Shown here: positions 55,548 to 64,000 of the stretch, piece by piece | Numbering within the stretch: the first letter of the stretch is position 1 | Layout: each line of letters starts with the position of its first letter | DNA from: Leucocoprinus leucothites | Taxonomy: Eukaryota > Basidiomycota > Agaricomycetes > Agaricales > Agaricaceae | Direction of reading: 5' to 3' | NCBI GenBank assembly: GCA_013368445.1 | Contig: JAACJO010000023.1 | Coordinates: forward strand, 434,001 to 498,000 | Length of the DNA: 64,000 nucleotides | Notes under the pieces: model-generated | What the model saw: only the letters and a program-made list of their open reading frames with translations | Told to the model about the DNA's origin: nothing | Database searches by the model: none | Position numbers and translations under genes: made by a program

Positions 55548-56619
55548 TCAGGGCAATTTGCTTCCCAAGAATTTCAAAAACCGCCCTAGTCTCCTCTGAA
55601 CACTCTCAGGCGACTCATGTAACCCACGTTTGGCCATCTGAACTTTTCTAGATCGACTTCCGGTTTCACTTTCTTTCCAACCACCCTCCCTTAGCTCGCT
55701 GATCAGCTCGGGAATTCGCCCTGGCCTAAATACTAGTGGAGGTTCTCCCCTATTCTCCTGAAGGAACTTGATAACCCTTAATGCTGCGGCATGGGTATTC
55801 TTCTGGAGACGTATTATCCGAGCACCTTGATCAATCATATCCCCCCAGTAATACCCAGCAAGCTCTCTTTCACGTTGTACGAAACCCTCCTCATAAGGCC
55901 GACCGTCCCACATAGTCGTCACAAAGAGCACTCGACTGAACAGCTGGGTCTCATAGATCTTCTCGAAAGATCGTAGATGTTTCCAAACCGGCGACCGTAC
56001 GAGATTATCGGTAATGCGGTGGAGGAATAGGATTCCACTGAAGTGAACCTTCCTTAAGCCCCTGTACCAGATGTGACGGGATATGAATACTATAGTAAAG
56101 GTGGAAGGTAGAAAAACAATCCTGGCTCACATTTGTTCCAACCAGTTTGCGATGGTCTCGAGTATTTTATAATCGTCGGAGTAATATTCGAATCCAGGAG
56201 TGTCCACTAGGACTACATCCTCCTCCAGCCCTGGGAGTCGAAATCTATACCCCCTCACTTCGGTTGTTTCTCGAATCAAAGTGTGTCCTATGCCGACATC
56301 TCGACCTAAGACATTACTGATGAGCTTGATACGATTCAACCAGTGAGCTCTAGACACCGAGCGGAAACCACAAGATATGCGACGTTGGGACTTACCGAGG
56401 TCTTTCCCGTTCCCTCGAAGCCCATCAATCTACAATCCAGTGAGTGACGTTCTCAAAAGTTGTCGATGCTGATACTGACATGATCACGGTATCACTCTCC
56501 TTCAAATGACGGGAGCGCACAACCTCAAACGTTTCCGGGTAGTTGATGTTCTCTTCGACCTTGAAACCTCTGGACAGTCGCAAAGGACCGAGGGAGGACC
56601 CGGATGGCTGGGTTGGCAT
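55548..56619 (-). CDS. Small G-domain GTPase-like protein, tandem copy 3
   Basis: Starts MPTQPSGSSLGPLRLSRGFK. P-loop LMGFEGTGKTS, then LGRDVGIGHTLIRETTEVRG, VVLVDTPGFEYYSDDYKILE, VRFTSVE-like exon with NRITDNLV-type helix (about 56060-55960), LFVTTMWDGRPYEEGFVQRE and GARIIRLQKNTHAAALRVIK. It ends RRLGRFLKFLGSKLP (stop at 55548). Closest in its N-terminus to copy 2 and in its core to copy 1, consistent with successive tandem duplications or gene conversion. The central exon near 56080-55940 is inferred from the parallel exon in copies 1 and 2; I read it less surely. Confidence 0.65.
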
Positions 56620-57044
56620 CTCCGTATCAACTCTCGAGTGGCTGGGTATTATAGACTATGGGGTGCAAAAGATATATAGGCTTGAGGGTTTGGTGTTTAA
56701 CGGCTGTAGAAAGCCAATATTATCCCGGGAAGTCTTGTCCAGTGTGATCGCCACGACTCTAGGTCGGTGTCTAAATTCAGAGTAAGATTATAAACGGGAA
56801 TGGATGCTTAGTTTCCGGCTGGCTAGGTGCCTGTGAACTTATCAGCGGAGTCACAAATAGTGATAAATAGTCGGGATGACCGGCACACTACCAAAAAAGG
56901 TGTCCCGGCGTCGGGGAGTGTGAGTCACGCCATCAGAGCGGAGCCGCGCGCATTATCCTTTAGCTTTTGCCCAAGCCTTGTGGCCGCGTCGGCGCCGCAC
57001 TTCTCTCTTTCACGATACCCAGCGCAGTTATCGTAAAAAAACCC

Positions 57045-59608
57045 ATGGATGAGGATTTTGTCATGGTATGCTATCCTTTTGGATGTTTGATTGACGTTAA
57101 TTCGACTAACGATGGTAACCACAAAGGACCAAGAAAAAATACAACAGCCGTCACAACGACAAGGCAGAGATCATGAAGGGGCTGTGGGACCCAGAGGACA
57201 ATGGGATAATGCCACAATGACTAAACCTGAACCTCGGTTGGATGAGTCCACTCCGGAATTATATATACCCCTGGCCAATAATCCCCGCTCACCCTCTTTG
57301 ACCGCATCCACCACTACCAACGCGAACCAGGCAGCCAAACCTATGGCGAAACCGCTCGGGCGGACTCAAACTCTTGGACAGATTGGAAGGACAGAGTCGT
57401 TTACTGATGTTTTTTCCACGCCCGGATCCGATGGTTCTAGCTCGGCGACGGCATCGACGCCGTCTATGTTGCAGCACCGGGAAAGCTCTGCCGTTCTAAA
57501 TGACGACGACGACGACTATGAAGATCGCAACACCGCACCTGGTATCCGGATTGACGTAGATGGAGACGATGAGCTAGGAGATGGGGCTCAGCCTACTGCT
57601 GAATCGCAAGATGTCTCAATGGGCGAGCCACAAGTGTTGAGCGAAGAACAACTAGTGCGCACAATGTTCTTCAATTGTTTGCATAAACACTCACCACTCA
57701 TTGTTATAAAAGGTTTTATCGATAAGGGCCCCAACATCAGCATCCGAACCTTCCAGTGCCAACCTCACAGTCAACACAAGTGCAAAGGACAACGCCCAGC
57801 GTTTCCCCTCACCCGTGCCCACCGAGCCAGAAGACCCAGATCCGGAATACATTTCGAAACAACTCGCGAAACATCACATCAAAGTACGCGACTTTGCATG
57901 GTGTCCTCCCTACACCACCGGCGCCCCTCCACCCTCCGTTCCCGCTAACGCTGCCAATACAATTCCAAACACTCCCGCCCCTGCTCCTACGCCACCACCG
58001 CAGCACCACACCACCTCCACAAATATACGTACAACCGACGTCACATCTACCAACACCGTAATTTCGCATCCTCGTGTGCCATTGATCCCATTCACACCTG
58101 AAACCTTTGATCCATACAAAGCACTCGGTGAATTCGAGTTCCGCCTCCGCCAGTCTCCTCGTACACTAGCTATCCCCGGAAAAACTATCCGAAGATTGAT
58201 TGAAATTGGATGGGTCACGGAGAACGAGGTTGAGAGCCGATGTAGCGCAGATGACTTGGATGGACTCGAAGAGTTCGATTCGCGGAACCGGACGCGACTT
58301 TTAAGGTTGACCGCGCTCCATGACCAGCGCGAAAAGGAACTTGGCGTTCCTGCCCCTGTGACCGCCCCCACTACTGCCGAGAACCAAGACACACCAGGAA
58401 CAAGTTTGCTGATAAACGAAGGATTCACATCGACCGGTGCCTATCCCTATGTTACCCTCAGGTTTGAGTCCGTACCTACGTTCGCGGAACGCGAAGAGCT
58501 CGCGAATGGCGTTCGACCATTGTTCCACACCGTCGATCGCGTGATTCGGATGGCTATGGCTATGGAACGAGAACGCGAGAGGGATAGACAAGAAGCTGAG
58601 GCAGCATTGGTGAAAAGACGGAAAGAAGATGAGGAAAGAGATAGAGCCGAGAGAGAACGTGTTGAACGTGAAGTCTCGAATATGAGCATGGATAGAGACG
58701 AGGAAATGAGAGAGGTATCGAGTGGTGATGTTGCTGGTGGCGGTGGTACACCATCGACAGCTGTTTCTACGCCATCTGCTACTACGGGTCTACAGCCTCC
58801 TGCAGAGATTTCTCCGTCGTCTGGGGCACATGTGACAGCAAATTCAAGGAAGCGATCACCTCACCAGGCTTGGGCCGATGATGAGGATAATATGGAGGAT
58901 GATATTGATGATTTGGAGGTCAAACGGCTTCGACTTGCGCGTTCGCAGTCCGAGACTTGGTATGAAAAAGAGCGCCGTCTTCAGCAAGAGCAGCAAGAAG
59001 CACAAAATGCATCCGACTCTCAGCCCCAACCCCAATCCCAACCTCCACTCGGGCGCCATGATTCCCCCTCCCCTCGTCCGCCAGCCCACGTCCGCCCACA
59101 GTCTCAATCCCCACACAAGGGAGTTATTCTTCCTTCCCACTCGCGTAACCCTTCGCAATCTCAGTCACAACATTCACGCTCGCATTCACGTTCGCAATCT
59201 CAGAATCAAAGTCAATCCAGCACTTTCATGCCACCAGAAATCCAATACCCAGCGCCACTCGCCGCATATGACCCAGCACTTTATCCTGATGCCGCTAGCG
59301 CCATCGAGTCACAGTCTCAACAATCGCAGTCACAAGGTCGTCGTCATCCGTATTTGAATAATTACCGTGGAGATGTTGCTACGCCGCCTGCTTCTGACGA
59401 TGAAGAAGGAGCAGAAGGAAATGAGGATGGTGATGGGAAGGATAAGGGTCAAGGGAAGGGGAAGAGTAGTGTGATGGTTGGGAGAGGGTTTGGGTTGACG
59501 GAGGATGGGGAGCAGGATACGGACAGGCCTAACGCCCTTAAAAGGAGTCCGAAGAATGGTGTGAAGAGGGGGTTGACTAGGGGGAGGACGTTGGTTCAGA
59601 TTTGTTGA
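57045..59608 (+). CDS. Large hydrophilic protein of unknown function
   Basis: Exon 1 (57045-57065, MDEDFVM) is joined by a roughly 62 nt intron to DQEKIQQPSQRQGRDHEGAV. A second intron (about 57678-57737) joins LVRTMFFN to SSEPSSANLTVNTSAK and corrects the frame. The central part has a folded-looking region: DPEYISKQLAKHHIKVRDFA, VPLIPFTPETFDPYKALGEF, RLIEIGWVTENEVESRC and YVTLRFESVPTFAEREELAN. A Glu/Arg-rich helix (ERERERDRQEAEAALVKRRK) follows, then Ser/Gln/Pro-rich tracts (SQSQHSRSHSRSQSQNQSQS) and a basic end, LKRSPKNGVKRGLTRGRTLV. Composition suggests a nuclear protein. The family was not recognised. Confidence 0.65.
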
Positions 59609-61450
59609 GGTGAAGGGTTAATGGTTTGTATGTTCTTAAAGGTCGAGGTTTTTTCTTTCTCTCTCTTTCTTGTTCATCAATTTGGAAGTGTGTGGGCGAG
59701 ATTGGGACCTGGAATAATCTTGGGGTGAATGGACGCGTTGTAGATTATGCAATGGTTATTAGCAAAGTTCATAATTGTAGGTTGATACACGGGTGACACA
59801 AGGCAATGTTCATATTACATGTTCGATGTGCAATTCCATGATTCGTTGACAGATTATCCGAGGGGTATTGTGTTTGACCTGTGTTTTGATATCCAAAATA
59901 CAGCAGTAACCAAGAAACAGGATTGACGCAAAAATCCAGCAAAGCGCACAAGAGACTCATACTGTAGAAGAATCCGGAAATCCAACACAACGTCCACAGA
60001 CCTTGTCAATCCAGGAGTGGATCGCTAATTCCAACGGGATTGTACGTCCGAGAAAAAGCCTTGATCCCTTCCTCGTGGCGTGGACCTGGATGAAGATTCG
60101 AGCAAGGACATGTGCCCAGGTGGGATAAGCCTTCAATCAGGAAGGATCATGCATTCGGTAATATTCCCAGTAATCGGGGTGACGTCCGGTGGACTCCCAG
60201 TTGATAACGGCTGTGATTGTGGAACTTTCCACAAGGATATTTTGAGAGTGTAGATAGCCACTGGCGCATCAGAGAATCCCGGAGAAAATGGCTTGACCTG
60301 ATCACGGAACCCCTCACAATATAGTCCAATATAAGTAATCATTACCCCCAGTGGATAATCCCCCTCATACCCGTAGTACACATTTTGATTCCCTCTAATT
60401 TTTGTTCGACACCCCCATGATACACTTTTGCATCAGGACATTCCACACTCCACTATACCCATCCACAAATCCCTTGTAATTATCACAGTAGGATAATATA
60501 GCTGCATAACCGTAGTAACCAGTAATTTGACTTCTCACTGTACCATCAGGAAAATCATTTTTTCCCGATTCAACCTTTTAGCCCTCGTCAGGGGATAGCA
60601 ACTTGTTACAGCACAATAATGGCCTATAGCCGACTATGAGACTACTGTAACCGTTTGTATGGTGGCAACCGTAACGCATAACGCTGACCCTCTATGTTGC
60701 CTAATTGACCTCATGTAACACAGATTTTGGGGGCTCAAATGGGCGCTAAACTCAGGCTTAATTCCCAACAACAACATAATAATAATAATAAGGCCTGGAA
60801 GTCACTTGTTTACTGCAATCTAGGTTGTTTTTCAATCAGAAAGACCTGCTCTAAGAAATTTCGGCTCCGAAAATGGCACATTCTTAGCCAACGAAACGCA
60901 TAACAGGGAAGGCGTTGCCTCAACAAAGTCGTTGGTGGCCGTAACGCTCCCAAATCCGTTGCCACCATACACAAGATTACAGTATAGGCAATCTTTTATA
61001 GTATTCATAGGTCGCGAAATCCGACATCTCGTACACACTGGGTTGTCACACAGTATCAACATCGTGTAGATTCATAATTTTTAAATGACGCAGATGACTG
61101 ACTTGGGCTTCATTATCAGATTGATGCTAGATTAATACACCCCCACAATGGCCTATCATCTGTCCCTAGTCTAACATCTGATTAATGAATTGTTCTCGTG
61201 ACTATCTGAGGTTATAATCCATTATGAACTGCTATAATATTTTGGTGTTAGGGACAAAATGGCATGGAGGTAGGTGGTTCACCGTGTCTTAGCGCTACTA
61301 GATTGCTTGTAACGGTATATAAATATAGAATTCTCTCTGAGGTTCAAACAGGAATCTATAGTCACGTGATTGTTGTATCATGTCTGAGTCAACAGGATTG
61401 ATATTGTCTTCTAAGTTCTAGCCCAATTTCTTCATTTCATCTGCCGAGCC
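59609..61450. other. Gene-free region with a possible MITE
   Basis: About 1.8 kb without a supported gene. It includes the inverted-repeat unit at 60642-60990 (listed separately) and an AATAATAATAAT run near 60777. AGTCACGTGATT at 61360-61371 lies about 90 bp before exon 1 of the second NACHT copy. Confidence 0.4.
60642..60990. repeat. Possible miniature inverted-repeat element
   Basis: The left end CTACTGTAACCGTTTGTATG then GTGGCAAC (60642-60668) is mirrored at 60959-60990 (GTTGCCACCATACACAAG then ATTACAGTAT). The imperfect inverted repeat is about 30 bp. No transposase lies inside and I could not fix a target duplication. Confidence 0.4.
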
Positions 61451-63566
61451 ATGAAAGAGACTGAGATGTCAACTATTAGAAGATCCCTGTCGCGTAAGCC
61501 ATTATTTCTTTTATTCGGCTTCTAGGGACCTGCATAAAAGCGAACTCAACTCACAACACGCTAATCATTCAAATAGTGTACTCCGATTCTCGATGGCACC
61601 GCAGCCTCGGGCTGTGTTATCCAGGCACTCGTGTTGCATTGATTGAGAAGATTATCTACTGGCTAGGGGACTATTCTCGAAGCTCGAATATCCTTTGGCT
61701 ATACGGAAGTCAGTCAGCGGGCAAAACAACACTTGCACGAACAATAAAGTCGAGGGTAGAAACCCAGGGGAAGGGTCTCCCAATTCCAATTTTTGTATCG
61801 TGCATGTTTGATACGCGAGGAGTCGTTCGAATGATCGCTACCGAGCTTGCCCTTAAGTACCCTAAATACAGAAAATCGCTCTGCCAGGACTTGCCGACAA
61901 GCCCGTACCCCTGCTACCCGCGACAGTCTGTCAAACAGCTTTTCACCGTTCTCCTCACGTCTATTCTCTCCCGGCTGCACGTGCCCCCCTACCTCATCAT
62001 CCTTGATGGTCTTAAACCCCACCACCTTGACCTCATTGACCCCATTAAAGCGGTTCAGCGAGAACAACAAATACCTACCATTCTCTGGTTGATTACGAGT
62101 CAAGAGATCCCAGAAATTCGATCGTGTTTATGTCTATCCACCAACACATGCATAAAGTTGGAAGTTCCATCTGGTAGAGAACCAGAGGCAATGAAGGAAC
62201 TGGAGTTCTATCTTCGAGATGGACAGAGAAATTTTTCTTGAAAGGACTGGTTCCAAAGGTAAGACTAAGTGTTGAGCGCTGGCCCTTCATCGTGGGTCGC
62301 TAACCACAAATGAAACTAGGGCGTGGTCTGATCTCTGCCAAATTGCGAGAGCCAGAGGTGGCGCATTCACATCTTTCCCAAGTGGTATCCTCAAGTGGTA
62401 GCTCTGCTGCCACACCGAGCCTTGACACGGCGATTTCGCAAACAGATTTTTCCAGGATTTTTCGTGCCTGCTCAAATATGTTTCTGTATGCCGACAGATT
62501 TCTACAGTTTCTCCGAGAGGCCCAGTCCGGCGATCTCAATAACCGACTGCAATCTCTTTTGCGATTAATAGATAAAGGGGAAAAAGACCGTGTTGTTAAT
62601 GCTGATTCCCTCTCAAAGTTGTTTCCTCTGGACAACGACTACTGTAATCTCATGATCTTCCACGATCGTGCAAATCTCATCAACAAACAGTTCATCATTG
62701 TTGTAATCGATACCTCTTCCTGTTTGACGCGAACCGAATTGTCTCTCTTATTGGGCCTTCCAGAAGACTTTGTCGCGAACACACTCCATAACATGCACTC
62801 CATTATCAGCATTGCACCAAGAGCATTTCCCGGAGATCGATATCCTGTTTCCCTTTCTCAACCCGCGATTATTGGCTACCTGACCAAAAGAATTCGATCC
62901 GGGGAACTCTGTATCGATCCCAATATTATATATCCTCACCTCACACGAGCTTGCGTATCCGCGATACAACAAAAAAGACACTATCCCGCGGTGAAGATGC
63001 CACCAACACCGTTCCTCGTGGCCCTACATTATATCAACCTCTTTTCCGCAACTTATGTTTGGGACTATTTCCGCAAGATATCAGACCAAGGCCTCTCTCT
63101 TAGTGTTGCTCGGGAGTTTATTCCTGTGCTAGACACACTTCGAGTCCAAGCTGGTCGGATTCCGGTAATTCCTTTTGTCAGATTTCTCGTTTGGCTTAAA
63201 GAACTTCACCTCGAGGTATTAATTCCGAGCCTACCCTATATTGTTATGGGTCACTGACTTTAGAGCCTACAGCCTGACATTGTTCGTACCGTTGCTGATG
63301 CTGATGCGTGGAGGGATCAGGAGTTGATTGACGCCTGCGAAACTATAGCTGAGCCTTTGGTGAGTGTCAAACTATCAGGAATTAACCGCCGGGTTCTGAG
63401 CATCTCGCAATGTCAGGAGATGAACTCGAGCACGCCCCTTTCCGATGATTATTCTTTCGGCAATACAACTCGATTTGTGATTCTTGGGCTTCCCGAGAAT
63501 CCTATGCTTGTTATTCTGACTGATGAAGCCGTCACCATGTATTCAAGGAAGAATCTAATGTCGTAG
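61451..63566 (+). pseudogene. NACHT/STAND-type NTPase, copy 2 (frameshifted duplicate)
   Basis: Paralog of 9416-11366 in the same orientation. Exon 1 (61451-61493, MKETEMSTIRRSLS) splices to LYSDSRWHRSLGLCYPGTRV. Walker A GSQSAGKTT; Walker B YLIILDGLKPHH; then LWLITSQEIPEI. Compared with copy 1, about 2 nt are missing after FYLRDGQRN (near 62230), giving TGA at 62239-62241. The downstream part (SQTDFSRIFRACSNMFLYA to SVAREFIPVLDTLRVQAGR) remains open in the shifted frame, up to a C-terminal exon ending MYSRKNLMS (63564-63566). Either it is a recent pseudogene or it makes a 235-residue truncated NTPase. The open downstream part argues for a young lesion or for a splice I cannot see. Confidence 0.7.
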
Positions 63567-63769
63567 TTATGCCATTGTGGCGTTGACCGTCATTGGAATG
63601 AAAAGGATTAGTTGTATTTCTCTTCCGAGTCTTTGTTCAGAGTCAAACCCTCTTTAATTCGAATTTCCAGGTTATACGATCACTTCCATTGCTGTAGCAC
63701 TTGTTTCCTATATGACATTCTTGATGTAAATTCTCTCCTGCGACTAACTAGGCACCCATAAACAATCCT

Positions 63770-64000
63770 TTCATCTACCGAGCACCTTTATTCTCTCGTC
63801 TGATCCAACGTCGCCTCTCAACCACCTCTCCCTCTCAGTCTCGCTCAATCGTCCTCAAAATCCGGTTGCGGTCAACTATTAGAAAACGGGAGAGCAAGCT
63901 CCTAGCAGTAGAGCCTGTGGATGGCTTCAAGGTTATTGTCTGGAGAAGGGGAGTAGCTGACGTGAAAAATGGGTGTGGTGCGATGGTCAAGCTCTGTTTG
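63770..64000 (+). pseudogene. Second decayed fragment related to the 369-residue membrane protein
   Basis: Sequence after NACHT copy 2 matches that after copy 1: TCATCTACCGAGCACC versus TCATTCACTGAGCGGC, a shared TCCGG(A/T)T(G/A)CG-type block, and GTGGGTGTGG near the window end. It thus repeats the remnant at 11690-12010 and extends the segmental duplication to the right edge. Confidence 0.5.

Noticed and set aside
57910..58428. 172-codon minus-strand frame opposite the gene at 57-59.6 kb
   Set aside because: The sense strand has conserved-looking structure and consistent introns; the antisense frame has none.
1..64000. CRISPR arrays, rRNA or bacterial-type operons
   Set aside because: No regularly spaced repeats or rRNA motifs were seen, and introns show this is a eukaryotic sequence.

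Overview
This is a 64 kb piece of a filamentous fungal genome, most likely from a mushroom-forming basidiomycete (Agaricomycetes). The evidence is compact genes with many 50-70 nt GT-AG introns, several NACHT (STAND) ATPase genes, tandem membrane proteins resembling the Agaricomycete DUF6533 family, tandem small G-domain genes, and a chromodomain Ty3/Gypsy element alongside Tc1-like DNA transposons. All functions are inferred from sequence; nothing was searched.

Layout. 1-2504 (-): 5' part of the condensin ATPase SMC2, cut by the window edge. 3111-8092 (-): an oligopeptide transporter (OPT) gene broken by a 1,593 bp Tc1-like transposon (5140-6732) in a coding exon. 9416-11366 (+): a NACHT-like NTPase followed by a fragment of another gene. 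13006-16080 (+): an F-box-like protein. 16659-17768 (-): an unknown membrane protein. 17972-18726: two short solo LTRs. 19044-32185: a transposon nest. A decayed Tc1-like element contains a chromodomain Ty3/Gypsy element, which in turn contains a second copy of the 1,593 bp Tc1-like element and two solo LTRs. Every layer has its expected target-site duplication. 33485-35990 (-): NACHT NLR-like gene. 36371-37582 (-): 7TM-like protein. 38060-39185 (+): NAD(P)HX epimerase. 39499-42496 (+): 5-oxoprolinase/hydantoinase A-like protein lacking the HyuB half. 42781-43220 (+): small two-exon gene. About 43600-47353 (-): two tandem DUF6533-like membrane proteins. 48159-49426 (+): Rab geranylgeranyltransferase beta. 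49533-52262 (-): second NACHT NLR-like gene. 52649-56619 (-): three tandem G-domain GTPases. 57045-59608 (+): large low-complexity protein. 61451-end (+): a diverged duplicate of the 9.4-12 kb block, frameshifted.

The window mixes conserved housekeeping genes (SMC2, NAXE, RABGGTB, oxoprolinase-like) with accessory material: NACHT NTPases, GTPases, membrane protein families and transposons. The NLR2 gene and the three GTPase genes form a same-strand block of about 7 kb, which is the most system-like accessory arrangement here; a functional link is only inferred.

The most informative new signal is in the transposons. The Gypsy internal region is almost free of CpG and carries repeated in-frame TGA where an Arg codon is expected. 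Its two LTRs differ almost only by transitions in CG/TG/CA/TA dinucleotides. The solo LTRs inside it are still CpG-rich. CpG content therefore works as a relative insertion clock and suggests cytosine-methylation decay. The Gypsy primer-binding site pairs with the predicted 5' end of its own transcript, as in self-primed Tf1-type elements.
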